Source of the DNA: JANXQG01 sp963719885
Lineage (GTDB): Bacteria; Planctomycetota; Planctomycetia; Pirellulales; Thermoguttaceae
Length of the DNA stretch: 64,000 bases
Assembly: GCA_963719885.1 (NCBI GenBank)
Contig: CAVRDP010000035.1
Span: 62,001-126,000, forward strand
Direction: 5' to 3'
Position numbers and translations under genes: made by a program. Positions 39,269-49,682 of this stretch are shown here, piece after piece (position 1 is the stretch's first letter; each line of letters begins with the position of its first letter). The notes below the pieces were generated by a model, which made no database searches, was not told the origin of the DNA, and was given only the letters and a program-made list of their open reading frames with translations.

Positions 39269-39903
39269 GGGATTACTTTGGATTTGGTGCCATTGCAGGC
39301 TGAGGTTCCGGGATTACGGTTATGTACGTGGCCATTGGCCGCTTTTGTTCGCTCGCCAGCCTGGACCCCTCTCCCCGACCCGCTGCGCGAGTACCCCGGA
39401 GAGGGGCAGGGGGTGAGGGCATCATTGTCCGGCTTGGTTGGTGCGCCGGCTGGAACGGTAGCATCGCCTTGCACGGCGGAGCAGGCGTCCACGAGGATTT
39501 CCAGCGACGTTCGCACGGCCTCGCGCTGCGGTGCGGAAAGATGCTCCAGCACCGCCAGGGTGCGGAGGACCCGGGCTTCGCGGCGTTTGCACGTCATCTT
39601 TTCGCCCTTGGCGGTGAGTTGCAGGCAGCGGACGCGGCGGTCGTTTCCTTCGGCCACGCGCTTCACCAGCCGCGCCCGCTCCAGGCGGTCGGCGATCTGC
39701 GTCAAAGCGCTGAGCGAAACGCCCAGGGCGCGGCTCAAGGCCGACATCGGCCGCGGACCTTCGCTGAGGATTCCACACAGCCGCAGTTGCGCCAGGGGCA
39801 GGTTGTCGGCCGGATCCTTTTCCGCGGAAGTCAGTCCCCGCGCCAGGCGCGGCATCAGCCCGGCGATCGCCTCGGCAGTTTTTAACAAGTCCTGTTGACT
39901 CAT
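39265..39903 (-). CDS. MarR-family transcriptional regulator with repeat-derived tail
   Basis: 212 residues from ATG 39903. The winged helix is clear: LPLAQLRLCGILSEGPRPMS, ALSRALGVSLSALTQIADRL and the wing VAEGNDRRVRCLQLTAKGEK. The last 60 or so residues (ALTPCPSPGYSRSGSGRG and onward) are encoded by a CCCTCTCCC-type repeat, so the natural C-terminus is lost or extended. It is first in the marR-macA-macB operon and probably represses it. Confidence 0.88.
   Translation of the reverse strand: MSQQDLLKTAEAIAGLMPRLARGLTSAEKDPADNLPLAQLRLCGILSEGPRPMSALSRALGVSLSALTQIADRLERARLVKRVAEGNDRRVRCLQLTAKGEKMTCKRREARVLRTLAVLEHLSAPQREAVRTSLEILVDACSAVQGDATVPAGAPTKPDNDALTPCPSPGYSRSGSGRGVQAGERTKAANGHVHNRNPGTSACNGTKSKVIP
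39366..39420 (-). repeat. CCCTCTCCC/GGGAGAGGG hairpin repeat, copy 2 (inside marR)
   Basis: ACCCCTCTCCCCGACCCGCT on the left and CCCCGGAGAGGGGCAGGGGG on the right; read in frame at the marR C-terminus. Confidence 0.78.
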
Positions 39904-40219
39904 GGAACCAGGTATCCTTCCAGACATTCAACCCCGCCGGCGCGTCATCAGACCGCGCTGGACTTGGCAACTCCTTAATTTTCATGTACTGTTAATATAC
40001 CTAAAGCAATCGCCCGGCGAAAGTCTTTTTTCGCGGGAGCGTGAAAAAATAAGAGACTGTCTGCAAGGTATGCCCGCTAATTGGGGGCATGCAGCCTGGC
40101 CAAAGCAGGTCTTTTTTGCCTTGTTTCGTCGCGGAACCTTGTTTTTTCCAGATTTGCCAGTCATAATATTAAGCTCTGCACGTAGATCCCGCCCACAATT
40201 CCAGCCCGGAGAAAGTTCC
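39904..40219. other. divergent intergenic region between marR and the CxxCH gene
   Basis: 316 bases. An AT-rich patch (about 39977-40010, with TTAATTTTC and TTAATATACC) may hold the marR promoter and operator; no clear palindrome could be assigned. Confidence 0.35.
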
Positions 40220-40621
40220 ATGAGCAAGAAGTTTGGTTATTCCTTGGCGATTCTCTTTCTCGCCGTCCCCTGCCTGATCGGTTTCACGGCCGCGCCGGCC
40301 GCGGCGGTCAAAGAGTTCAAGGATGCGTTTCGGGCCAAGTACGTCAAACCCGAGAGCACCGAGGCGAACGACGTCGCCCTGGCCGAGGCTTTTCGTCAGG
40401 CCAGTTGCACCGTATGCCACGCCGGCGGCGAAAACAAGAAGATCCGCAATGACTACGGCAAGCAGCTTGCCAAGTTGCTGAGCAAGCAAGACAAGAAGAA
40501 CAAGGCGAAGATCCAGGCGGCCATGGATACCGTGGCCAAGCTGAAGAGCAATCCGTCGGATCCTGCGTCACCCACGTTCGGCGAGAAGATCGCCGGCGGC
40601 AAGCTGCCGGCGGCCAAGTGA
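40220..40621 (+). CDS. small exported CxxCH (cytochrome c-like) protein
   Basis: 133 residues, starting at ATG 40220 after GGAGAAAG. Signal peptide SLAILFLAVPCLIGFTAAPA. One heme-binding-type motif, CTVCH, stands in RQASCTVCHAGGENKKIRND; no obvious distal Met was assigned. A Lys-rich C-terminal helix follows. Probably a small periplasmic c-type cytochrome, but heme attachment is inferred only from CxxCH. Confidence 0.7.
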   Translation: MSKKFGYSLAILFLAVPCLIGFTAAPAAAVKEFKDAFRAKYVKPESTEANDVALAEAFRQASCTVCHAGGENKKIRNDYGKQLAKLLSKQDKKNKAKIQAAMDTVAKLKSNPSDPASPTFGEKIAGGKLPAAK

Positions 40622-40864
40622 GGATTTGGGCATAACAAATCCCGTCCCCATTTCCTAACCCGCCCCTGTCCCCTCCACCCCCCCTCCCCACCTGCATGGG
40701 CCTTCTTGGCAGACGATGGGGGCGTTCGGCAAGATTTTCTCTCTTGTACGGCATCAACCGGGCCTGTATAACCGCCCTCGTCACGTGCCTGCGGACCCAC
40801 GCGGCCGCCAGATTCGTCCGGCATTTTTCCCGTCCCGATTCTCTCTTTTCAGGAGACCATTGTC

Positions 40865-42130
40865 ATGAGAACGATGCGCACCAGTCTTGTCGTGACCGCC
40901 CTGGGAGTGGTGGGCGTGGCGTGTTATGCGACACTGCCCGCCCGCGAACCGCGTCCAAGCTTGCCGACAGCCAAAGTCCAGCGCGGCAACCTGGTCCGCA
41001 CGATCAGCGCCAATGGGACCGTCAAATTGGAAGAGGTGGAGGTGGGCGCGCAAGTGACGGGCATGATCGCCTCCTTCGGCACGGACCCCGCTAACCCTGG
41101 CAAACCGTTGGACTGCGGATCACACGTTCGCCAGGGCATGGTCCTGGCGCAGATCGACCCAAGGGTCTATGAGGCCCAGGTTGAGTATGCCGAAGCGGCG
41201 CTCTCTGCGGCCAGGAGCAGCCTGGCGCAGTTGCAGGCCAAGCGCGACCAGACCGAGCGTGCTTGGAAGCGGGCTCAGACTCTGCGCCCGAAAAAGGCCA
41301 TTGCCGACACGGATTACGACATTGCCGCAACCGACTTCCGCATGGCGACGGCCAACGCGGCGGCGGGCGAGGCGGCGGTCCAAGAGGCCAAGGCCACGTT
41401 GCGGATCGCGAAGATCAATCTGGCCTACACCACCATCAAGTCGCCCAGCGACGGCGTGATCATCGATCGCCGCGTCAACGTCGGCCAGACCGTGGTCGCC
41501 GCCTTCAACGCCCCCGGACTGTTTCTCATCGCCAAAGACTCGCGGCAGATGCAGGTCTGGGCTTCGGTCGGCGAAGCCGACATCGGCGACATCCGTCCGG
41601 GGCAGCCCGCACGCTTCACCGTCAAGGCCTGCATGGATCAGGTGTTTGACGGCAGGGTCGCTCAGATCCGCATGAATCCCGTCCGGCACGACGCCGCGAT
41701 CACATACACGGTCGTAGTCGCCGCGGAGAACCTGGGCGAGGTGCTGCCCGACATGACGGCCAATCTGCAATTCGAGGTCGAACATCGTCCCGGCGTCCTG
41801 CTGCTTCCCAACAATGCGATTCCCTTGCCGCCGCCATCGCCGCAGACGCTGCCCAACGTGCCCGCGGCGCCGGCCGGCGTGGCGGCCCACGCCACGGAAG
41901 CTACGACCTTCTCCTTGGCGAAGTTGTCCGGCGCACGGCACGCCGCCAGACTCTGGAAAGAACAGAAGCTGCACCGTAACCTCTGGGTGAAAGACGGCCA
42001 GGAACTTCGCCCCATCGACGTGCAGGTCGGCTCCAGCAACGCGACGATGACTGAGATCATGGGCAAGGACGTGCGGGAGGGGATGGAAGTAGTCCTGGGG
42101 GACGTGCGCCGCACGGATGGCTCGTGGTGA
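40865..42130 (+). CDS. HlyD/MacA-type periplasmic adaptor
   Basis: 421 residues with an N-terminal anchor (SLVVTALGVVGVACYATLPA), lipoyl half VRTISANGTVKLEEVEVGAQ, a coiled-coil hairpin of about 110 residues, the second half INLAYTTIKSPSDGVIIDRR and a barrel (LFLIAKDSRQMQVWASVGEA). It ends with the same KDVREGMEVVLGD motif as the MacA above, so the two are paralogues. No ABC or RND partner gene is adjacent; it may work with the nearby MacB. Confidence 0.87.
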   Translation: MRTMRTSLVVTALGVVGVACYATLPAREPRPSLPTAKVQRGNLVRTISANGTVKLEEVEVGAQVTGMIASFGTDPANPGKPLDCGSHVRQGMVLAQIDPRVYEAQVEYAEAALSAARSSLAQLQAKRDQTERAWKRAQTLRPKKAIADTDYDIAATDFRMATANAAAGEAAVQEAKATLRIAKINLAYTTIKSPSDGVIIDRRVNVGQTVVAAFNAPGLFLIAKDSRQMQVWASVGEADIGDIRPGQPARFTVKACMDQVFDGRVAQIRMNPVRHDAAITYTVVVAAENLGEVLPDMTANLQFEVEHRPGVLLLPNNAIPLPPPSPQTLPNVPAAPAGVAAHATEATTFSLAKLSGARHAARLWKEQKLHRNLWVKDGQELRPIDVQVGSSNATMTEIMGKDVREGMEVVLGDVRRTDGSW

Positions 42131-42169
42131 GTGAAAAGTGGCGGCCACGAAGGAAGGTGGGCCGGCGCA

Positions 42170-42256
42170 TGCGCAACCATGCCGACCATACCGACCATGC
42201 CGACCATGCTGCGCACGGTGCCCGACGGTGCCCGATCGGTGCCCGATCGTGCGCGG
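42170..42256. repeat. two short tandem arrays, CCATGCCGA and CGGTGCCCGAT units
   Basis: Four 9-base units around ACCATGCCG, then a spacer and three 10-11-base units around CGGTGCCCGAT. The unit ends ACCATG and GGTGCCCG are the same words that form the two sides of the GTAC-core hairpin. Confidence 0.65.
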
Positions 42257-42281
42257 CTCGCTGGTCCGGCTAGCCGCACCC

Positions 42282-42716
42282 TCACGGCAAGCTCGCTCGC
42301 CGTAGTTCCTGCACCAAGGGATCGAGGGCCTTATTCAATTGAGCGACCCCGTACCAGACGGCAGCGACCGTTGCCAAGAGCATGCCAAGGGTCAATCCGA
42401 TCTTCCAGCCGCGCGTGAACTGGCGACTATGCCAGAGCATCGGCAGGGCCAGCGGACCAAGAACCACGAATAGTGCCAGCAACACGACCAGCGGATTCTC
42501 GATCCAACTCGGTGGCCTTGCCGCGGGCTCGCGCGTGGCCCGCGGCGGCAACTTGTCGATCGTGACCATCTTCGCGCCGTGCTCTGTCACCGCCCCGCAG
42601 TAACGGCAGAAATTATCACTGGCGTCGAGGAACTCAAGGCACTGTCGGCAGGCCGCTTTCGTTATCGCTTCAGGCCGGGCCTTCTCGGCCAGGGCATTCT
42701 CTCCGTACTCACTCAT
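42282..42716 (-). CDS. zinc-ribbon protein with two membrane helices
   Basis: 144 residues, starting at ATG 42716. N-terminal CRQC...CRYC pair (KAACRQCLEFLDASDNFCRY) forms a zinc ribbon. After a Pro/Arg linker, two helices follow: VVLLALFVVLGPLALPMLWH and IGLTLGMLLATVAAVWYGVA. A type known as zinc-ribbon domain-containing protein; function unknown. Confidence 0.72.
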   Translation of the reverse strand: MSEYGENALAEKARPEAITKAACRQCLEFLDASDNFCRYCGAVTEHGAKMVTIDKLPPRATREPAARPPSWIENPLVVLLALFVVLGPLALPMLWHSRQFTRGWKIGLTLGMLLATVAAVWYGVAQLNKALDPLVQELRRASLP

Positions 42717-43101
42717 AAGAAAACTATACCGCATTGCCGGACCAGCGGCGATCTCGCGATCGAGGAACGTTTGCCCGCGGCAAGAGGGAAAACAGCTAGC
42801 CGCGGAGGAGTTCCGGGATAGAATTCAGTAATGAAAAGGAACTTGTTTTTTCGCACTACCCCCCCTGCTCTTCAAGCACAACTACACTCGTGGGTGGATT
42901 GAACATGGTCGCAAAGCTCCCATCTTGCCAAATTTTACAAATTTTAGGAAATTTTGGTCAACCCACTTGACTAGTGAGGGGTCGGAGTGAGAAAATTCGG
43001 TTAAGAAAAAGGAAGAGGCACTCCACACTATTCCGGAACGCGACTTCCGTGACGGTGGTGCTCCTTTTGAGAACCCGCCGAACAATCCCTGGACGATCCG
43101 A

Positions 43102-43152
43102 GGATTATTCCCGGCCAAATCCGGTTTCGGGCGGGCTTTTAGTAATAATCCC
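43102..43152 (+). promoter_or_regulatory. leader hairpin in front of the HhH/HTH gene
   Basis: Outer arms GGATTATT and AATAATCC enclose CCGGCC and a GGTTTCGGGCGGG segment. The hairpin ends immediately before the ribosome site GGAGG, so it could control translation. The rest of the 448-base gap shows no gene. Confidence 0.4.
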
Positions 43153-43164
43153 TTGGAGGAAACC

Positions 43165-44325
43165 ATGAAATTTACCAAATCCGCATCCGTCGAAGAGTTG
43201 CAAGTGATCGGCCGTTTCGAGAGCTTGCGAAAGATCTTGCTTTCCGAGCAATACACCGATCACTTGAAAAAGCCCTTGGCCTATTGGGCGCTGCCCACTG
43301 ACCGGCGGTTGCCTTTAGCGTTCCTGGGACGGACCTTGGAAGATCTCTTGGGGATGCCTTTCTCAGAGCTTTCCAACACACCGGGAATCGGCCAGAAAAA
43401 AATCTGCTCGTTCGTGAAGTTGCTTGCTCGGGCGGCGAACACCGATCCATCCGAACTGCCTACCGACACCATCCCTCTGCCCGATAAGGAGACGGACGTT
43501 GCCGAAGGCGAGGAATTGCCCGACGGGTTCAACCCGTCGTCCGTTTCGGAGGTTGTCTGGGGGCAATGGAGGGCGAGCGTGGTCAAGCACGGCCTGGGCG
43601 ACGAGAAGCTCGGCCGTTTCGCGCCCACCTTGCGAAACATGACCCGCGTGATCTGGAACACGCCTTTGGAGGCTTATACCAATTTCAATCTCAGCGACAT
43701 TCGCTCGATGAAGACGCACGGCGAGAAGCGCGTGCGGGCGATCCTCGAGGTTTTCCATAGTGTTCACGTGCTCGTGGCCAACATGGGAACGCAGGAGCAT
43801 CTCGTGGTGCGAATTTTCCCGCGGCGGATCGATGAAGTCGAGCAATGGATCGGCCGCGCCTTGCAGACGCCGGGCGTTTCCAGCACTCAGGAGTTGTTCG
43901 AGCACGTCGTCAGCCCGATGCTGGAGCAGGTCCGCACCGATGCCACGCAACAGATCGCCAGCCTGGCGGAAAATCGGCTGGGCATTTCCGGACCGATCAC
44001 GAGCGTTCGCCAGGCGGCGCGGGCCATGGGGCTGACGCGAGCCCGCGTCTACCAGTTGCTCAACGAGATCAACGACATCATGGCGGTGCGCTGGCCCAAC
44101 GGCCGGCATCAAATGTACGAACTTCGCGAGAAACTCGTGTCCGAGTCGGAGCAGATGGACTCGCCGCCCGACTTGAAGCAGTTCTTCGCCGCCATCGAGT
44201 TGTTCTATCCCGGCAGTCGCCGCGGCGCCGCCGGTCCGCTGGAACACTTCCTGGGCGAGGAAGACGAAGACGAGACGAGCGAGGCCATGACCGAAGACCA
44301 GGAACACCTGGTCGGGGCGAAGTAA
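43165..44325 (+). CDS. DNA-binding protein with helix-hairpin-helix and HTH motifs
   Basis: 386 residues, start confirmed by TTGGAGGAAACC. Near residues 55-85 a helix-hairpin-helix like the RNA polymerase alpha C-terminal domain is visible (LLGMPFSELSNTPGIGQKKI). Near residues 275-320 a helix-turn-helix (SVRQAARAMGLTRARVYQLL) is followed by a wing-like WPNGRHQMYELREKL. The C-terminus is acidic. This looks like a regulator or nucleoid factor conserved in planctomycetes; I cannot give a specific function. Confidence 0.7.
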   Translation: MKFTKSASVEELQVIGRFESLRKILLSEQYTDHLKKPLAYWALPTDRRLPLAFLGRTLEDLLGMPFSELSNTPGIGQKKICSFVKLLARAANTDPSELPTDTIPLPDKETDVAEGEELPDGFNPSSVSEVVWGQWRASVVKHGLGDEKLGRFAPTLRNMTRVIWNTPLEAYTNFNLSDIRSMKTHGEKRVRAILEVFHSVHVLVANMGTQEHLVVRIFPRRIDEVEQWIGRALQTPGVSSTQELFEHVVSPMLEQVRTDATQQIASLAENRLGISGPITSVRQAARAMGLTRARVYQLLNEINDIMAVRWPNGRHQMYELREKLVSESEQMDSPPDLKQFFAAIELFYPGSRRGAAGPLEHFLGEEDEDETSEAMTEDQEHLVGAK

Positions 44326-44349
44326 TTGATTCGGATTAAGGGTGCGAAC

Positions 44350-45731
44350 ATGACGCGATCGTGGCGACGAGCGGCAGTGGCGGTGGTGCTGTTGGTTCTA
44401 CTGGCGACGCCGGTGGTGAGGGCGGCGGACCCGCCGGCCGACGATCCCTTTGCTGTGCCCGACGGCAGTCCCGCGGAGCTGATGGTTTTCATTCAGGGGC
44501 TGGCGAAGCAGCGGCCGCGCGACGCGGAGATGCAAACCAAGATGCGCGAGGCGGTACTCAAGGCGGCCGAGCGGATCCTGGCCGCCAAACCCAATGACGA
44601 GCAGTTGTCGTTTGCCGTGCAAGCCAAAGCAGCGGTGCTGCAAGACCCGCAGGAACTGGCCGCCTTCGAGGCGAAACTGAAGAAGGCCGGTCACAAGGCG
44701 GCCGCACGGATCGCCCACCGGCAACTCCTCTTGCTCCAGCTTCAGCAGGCCCGCGACGAAGCCGCGCTTCTCCAGCAACTCGACGAGGTGAAGAAGATGT
44801 TGGGGGCGGGGTCGCTCCAGCCCGGCGATGAGCAACTGGCGATGCAGGCCGCCGAGGTCTCCGAGAGGTCGGGCAACGAACGGCTGGCCGGCGAGACGTA
44901 CGAGGGCCTGGCCAAGCTCCTGGCTGCCGAGCCGAGGTTTGCCGGCGCCGTCCGGCAGATGCAGGCTGTGCGCGCCGCCTGAAACTCGTCGGCAACACGA
45001 TGCGCCTGGAGGGCAAGACGCTCGACGGCAAGGACCTGGACTGGGTCAAATATCGAGGCAAGGTCGTGCTGATCGATTTCTGGGCCACCTGGTGCGGCCC
45101 CTGCCGGGCTGAAATCTCCAACATCAAGGTCAACTACGAGAAGTACAAGCGCCAAGGGTTCGAGGTCATAGGCATCAGTCTCGACCAGATGAGCAGTCAG
45201 GAAGTTGCGGAGTTCGTCAAGAAGGAGGAGGTGGCCTGGGCGATCTGTCGCGACGCCGATTCGCCCGAAAGCATGGCCGCGTACTATGGCATTCAGAGCA
45301 TTCCGCAGTTGATCTTGGTGGGCCGCGACGGACAGGTGATCTCGTTGGCCGCCCGCGGTCCGGCCCTGGGTCCGCTTGTGGAGAAGGCCCTGGCTGCCGG
45401 CGGAAAGGTGGCCCAAGGCGCCGCCGACGAAGGCCCGGCGAAATCCAAGAAGGACGACGAGCAGGCGAAGCTCAAGAAGGAAAAGGAGCAGAAGAAGGCT
45501 GAGGAGATGGCCGCCTTGAAGGAAAAACGCGAGCAGGCCCTGCTCCAGGCCAAAGCCCGTCCGCCGCGTACCTGGACCGACTCGAGCGGCAAATTCAAAA
45601 TCACGGCGAAGTTCCGGGGCATGGCCAACCAGATCGTGAAACTCGAACTGGATGACGGCCGCGTCATCAGCCTCCCGCTGGAGAAGCTCAGCGACGACGA
45701 CCAGGAGCGCATCCGGGAGCGGAAGTACTGA
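44350..45731 (+). CDS. exported TlpA-type thioredoxin with C-terminal SHD1 domain (frame break near 44974)
   Basis: About 460 residues. A signal peptide (AAVAVVLLVLLATPVVRAAD) leads to a helical domain of about 185 residues, then the thioredoxin fold with the redox site VVLIDFWATWCGPCRAEISN and SIPQLILVGRDGQ. A Lys/Glu coiled linker follows, then an SHD1 domain (RTWTDSSGKFKITAKFRGMA, VISLPLEKLSDDDQERI), a planctomycete hallmark. At about 44970-44978 one base is missing: upstream ends VRAA and a stop, downstream resumes RRLKLVGNTMRLEGKTLDGK. It probably maintains thiols of exported proteins. Confidence 0.86.
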
Positions 45732-45743
45732 GCTTACGCGTTT

Positions 45744-45905
45744 TCAAGGTCTTCCTTGACTTGCCGCTTGTACCCACCATTGCTCTGCACCGGAAAGAGC
45801 TTCGTCAACGGCGATTTCCCATGCCCCACTAGAGCCATTGGCCAGCAGCCCGAAAATTCCTTTCCGGGTTTCGGGTGACACGTGAGGATTCTGAATTGTG
45901 GCCAT
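45744..45905 (-). pseudogene. N-terminal fragment of a small conserved protein
   Basis: About 53 residues: MATIQNPHVSPETRKGIFGL, then GAWEIAVDEALSGAEQWWVQ, after which the text ends in unrelated residues at the neighbouring TlpA gene. It looks like the front of a longer small protein cut off by the adjoining gene. Low certainty. Confidence 0.4.
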
Positions 45906-46228
45906 CGATTCTCTCCTGTTATGCCTTTCGATTTTTCCCGGGAGTTTCTTTGCCACTGTCAGCCCCGCGTCATTGGTGAAAGAGTATCACGCTGCCCGCT
46001 TCGGTCGTCCCACACCGAGAACATATCCAAACGGTCGCATCTTGTCCAAGAACGGTTGCTGCCTCCTTTCCCACCAAACATCTGCGTAGCCCATTTCCGC
46101 CGTCCTGCGGGACAATAAAAATCCTGTTCTACGAAGCCCGGCTTGACACCCTTGCGCGATATGGGGAAAATTTATGCATTACTGGTTTTTTCGCTCCCGC
46201 AGCCCTCGATCACCGGAGGATCACCGTC

Positions 46229-49066
46229 ATGGCCACCGCCACGCGTCGCCCGAAAATCAAGCAAACCAAGCATCTCACCTTGCGGGACCGGCTCTCCCGG
46301 CTGAGTTATGCGCGGGCCTGCCAGCTCCTGGGGCCCAACGGGGCCCAGTTGATCCGCGAGGGATCCAATTCTTACGAACTTGACGCCGAGCGCGACGTCT
46401 ATCTCCGCGGCGACCTGCTCCGCGTGAAGTTCCCCATTGCCGCCAGCGGCAACGGCGAGGTGGCTACCATTACCTCCATGGCCGCCAGCCGCAACCGCTT
46501 GAAGTTCAACTGTACTGCGTGCGAGACGGTCTGCCGGCACGTGGGGGCCGCCGTGTCGCTGGTGCTCGAGGAGAAGACCGCGCTGGGCCTGGCCGCGCCG
46601 CCCGACGAAAACCTGCCCCTGGAACTGCTCAGCGAGAGCGAGCTCATCCAGCGCGCCCTCCAGGATCGCCAAGAGCGGGCCAAGAGCGAAAAATTCCGCA
46701 TTACGTCGTCCGACGCCACGAAACCTTGGGCCGATTACACGGTGGCCAGCGCCCTATCGGGCAAGACCTACCGCGTGGCCCTGCGGGGAGAAGAACGGGG
46801 ACAATCGTACTGCTCGTGCCCCGACTTCCGCACCAACACGCTAGGCACTTGCAAGCACGTCTTGCATCTCGTCGACCGTGTGCGGCGGCGCTTCCCGGCG
46901 GCCGAAAGGCGGAAGCCTTATCGCAATCGCGAGGCCTTCGTCCATGTCCTGTATGGCGAAGAGCTGACCCTGCACCTGCAACTGCCCGATAAGGCCGACC
47001 CGGAGTTGGTCAAGGTGGCCGGCAAGCTGGTCGATGGGCCGATCGACGACGCGCGGAAACTGGTCGAATTGGTCGGCCAGATGGAACGCCGGGGCCACGA
47101 CGTGACCGTCTATCCCGACGCCGAGGACTTGATCCAGCGGCGGCTGTTCCAGCAGCGGATGGCCAAGCGGATGGCCGAGATCCGCAGCAACCCCGCGCAG
47201 CACCCCTTGCGGACGTCGCTGTTGAAGGTCCAACTGCTGCCCTATCAGCTTGAAGGGATCGCCTTCGCCGCGGGCACGGGCCGGGTGGTCCTGGCCGACG
47301 ACATGGGCCTGGGCAAGACGATCCAAGGCGTCGGCACCGCGGAAATCCTCGCCCGCGAGGCCGGCATCAACAAGGTCTTGGTGGTGTGTCCCGCCTCGCT
47401 CAAGTCGCAATGGCGGAACGAGATCCAGCGTTTCTGCGACCGCAGCGTACAGCTCGTGGTAGGATCCGCCGCCGAGCGCGCGGAGGCCTATGAAAACGAG
47501 GCCTTCTTCACCGTTTGCAACTACGAACAGGTGCTTCGCGACATTCTGGCCGTGGAGCGGGCCCGCTGGGACCTGATCATCCTCGACGAGGGCCAGCGGA
47601 TCAAGAACTGGGAATCGAAGACCGCCCGCGTGATCAAGGGGCTGAAGTCGCCCTTCGCCCTGGTCCTCAGCGGCACGCCCATGGAGAACCGTCTCGACGA
47701 GCTGCACTCGGTGATGCAGTTCGTCGACGATCGCCGCTTGCCGCCGGCCTTCCGCTTCTTCCATCGCCATCGCATCGTGAATGAGAAGGGCAAGGTGCTG
47801 GGCTACAAGAACCTCGATCAGCTTCGCGAGCGGCTCCGCGGCATCCTCCTCCGCCGCACCCGCGACTCGGTCCTGCAGCAGCTTCCGCCGCGAACGACGG
47901 AGCTCGTCCGCATCCCCGCCACCGAAGAGCAGAACGCCCTGCACGCCGCCCACATGAAGATCGTGCAGATGATCACTCGGAAGAAATTCATCTCGGAGAT
48001 GGACCTCTTGCGGCTGCAAAAGGCCTTGCTCATGTGCCGCATGACGGCCAACAGCACCTACCTGGTCGACAAGCAGCAGCCCTCTTATTCCAGCAAGCTC
48101 GCGCACCTGGAGGAGCTGCTGGACGGCCTCTTCGCCGAGGCCAACCGCAAGGTGCTCATGTTCTCCGAGTGGACGACGATGTTGAACCTGATCGAGCCGC
48201 TCTTGAAGGTCCGCAAGCTGGACTACGTGCGGCTGGACGGCCAGGTGCCGCAGAAAGAGCGGCAGGCCCTGGTGAACCGCTTCCGCGAGGACTCCAACTG
48301 CCGGCTGTTCATCACCACCAACGCCGGTTCGACGGGCTTGAACCTGCAGGCAGCCAACACGGTGATCAACGTCGACCTGCCCTGGAACCCGGCCGTGCTG
48401 GAGCAGCGGATTCGCGGGCCCACCGCATGGGCCAGCAGCAGCCGGTGCAGGTCTACGTGCTGGTGACCGAGGGGACGATCGAGGAAAACCTCTTGAACAC
48501 GCTTTCCGCCAAGCGCGACCTGGCGATGGCCGCGCTCGATCCCGATTCGGACGTGACGAAGGTCGATCTGGTCACCGGCGTCGACGAGTTGCGGCGGCGG
48601 CTGGAGGTGCTCCTGGGCGCTGCATCCGGAGGCCCCCGTCGATGTCAGCAAGAAGGAAGAGGTGGTTGCCGAGACGCAGCAGTTGACCCGGCGCCGCGAG
48701 CGGGTGGCGGCGGCCGGCGGCGAGATGTTGGGGGCCGTCTTCAATTTCCTCGGCGAATTGGTGGCCAAAGACAGCGCCCAACCGCCCGCCGAGGGCCTCG
48801 TGGCGCAGGTCCGCGATCACCTGGGCCGGTGCATCGAAGAAGATGCTTCGGGCCGGCCGCGGTTGACGGTCACGCTGCCCGATCGAGGTGCGCTGGACTC
48901 GTTGGCGCAGACGCTCGCGCGGCTGTTGTTGGCCGGCGGAGAGAACTATGCGACGCGCCGGAAGGCTGAGAACAGTAACGCGCTAATCGAAGATGTCCAA
49001 GATTGCAGCGTTTTCTTGCTTCGGGCGCGAATGCGGGTTTTGGCGCTGTTGGCACGGATAAGATAG
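46229..49066 (+). CDS. SWIM-domain SNF2-family helicase (two frame breaks)
   Basis: About 945 residues. A SWIM zinc motif (SYCSCPDFRTNTLGTCKHVL) near residue 200 precedes the SNF2 ATPase: motif I VLADDMGLGKTIQGV, motif II LIILDEGQRIKNWES, motif III LSGTPMENRLDELHSV, motif V TTNAGSTGLNLQAANTV and motif VI AHRMGQQQPVQVYVL. DNA- or chromatin-like remodelling ATPase of the RapA/HepA-like class. Breaks: near 48412 (+2, one lost G, RIARAHRMGQ) and near 48627 (+1, one lost CG, ASAEAPVDVSKKEE). The C-terminal 130 residues are helical with no known name. The 497-base gap upstream holds only the fragment above. Confidence 0.88.
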
Positions 49067-49123
49067 CCGTGATACAATTAAGCACAGTGATTCCGGTGGG
49101 CATTCGGGAAATGGGAGACTCTT

Positions 49124-49345
49124 ATGAGTCCAATCACGGTCGAAGTCGATATCGAGCACGGCACGTTAACGGCAAGGCACCCGCACCTTCTGCCGGAAAC
49201 GGGCATTGGGCTTATGACGATTTTGCCCCCGGCCGAGGGCAGTCTTCCACCGCGGAGTCGTGTCAGCCTGCCGCTGGTTCGTTGCGTGCGCGGAACGTTC
49301 CTGAATCCGACCGCCGAGGAACTCGATGACAGTCTCTGGGATTAG
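49124..49345 (+). CDS. antitoxin of a VapBC-like pair
   Basis: 73 residues. MSPITVEVDIEHGTLTARHP and LPETGIGLMTILPPAEG resemble small VapB/AbrB-type antitoxins, and the acidic end AEELDDSLWD overlaps the PIN toxin start by 20 bases. The toxin gene is truncated, so this antitoxin may now have no partner. Confidence 0.65.
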   Translation: MSPITVEVDIEHGTLTARHPHLLPETGIGLMTILPPAEGSLPPRSRVSLPLVRCVRGTFLNPTAEELDDSLWD

Positions 49346-49682
49346 TCTGGTCGACGCGAATATATGGCTTGCGATCGCGGTCGACGGCCACAGCCATCAT
49401 GCCGCGGCGGCAAGCTGGTTCGACGGGCAGGGGGAGGGCACGTGTGCCTTCTGCAGGATCACCCAACTGGCTCTTCTCCGCCATCTGACGAATCCGAAGG
49501 CCAATAGGAAGCCAGCACGAACAATATGGAACTCACTCGCCACCAGTTGGAAACTTTGTTCGTGTCTGGAGAGGTTCTCTCTTCACGGATGCCGGAGTTC
49601 CTGGACGCCTATACCCTTCACGACTCAAGCCTTGTGGAGGTGCATCTGGCCTGCGTTCCGTCTTTCACGACGTTTCTCGTAA
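49326..49682 (+). pseudogene. truncated VapC-type PIN-domain toxin
   Basis: The first 56 or so residues are a good PIN N-terminus (ISLVDANIWLAIAVDGHSHH with the first catalytic Asp, then RITQLALLRHLTNPK), after which similarity stops near 49500 and the frame runs through the next gene. The remaining acidic residues of a PIN domain are missing, so it should be inactive. Confidence 0.65.
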
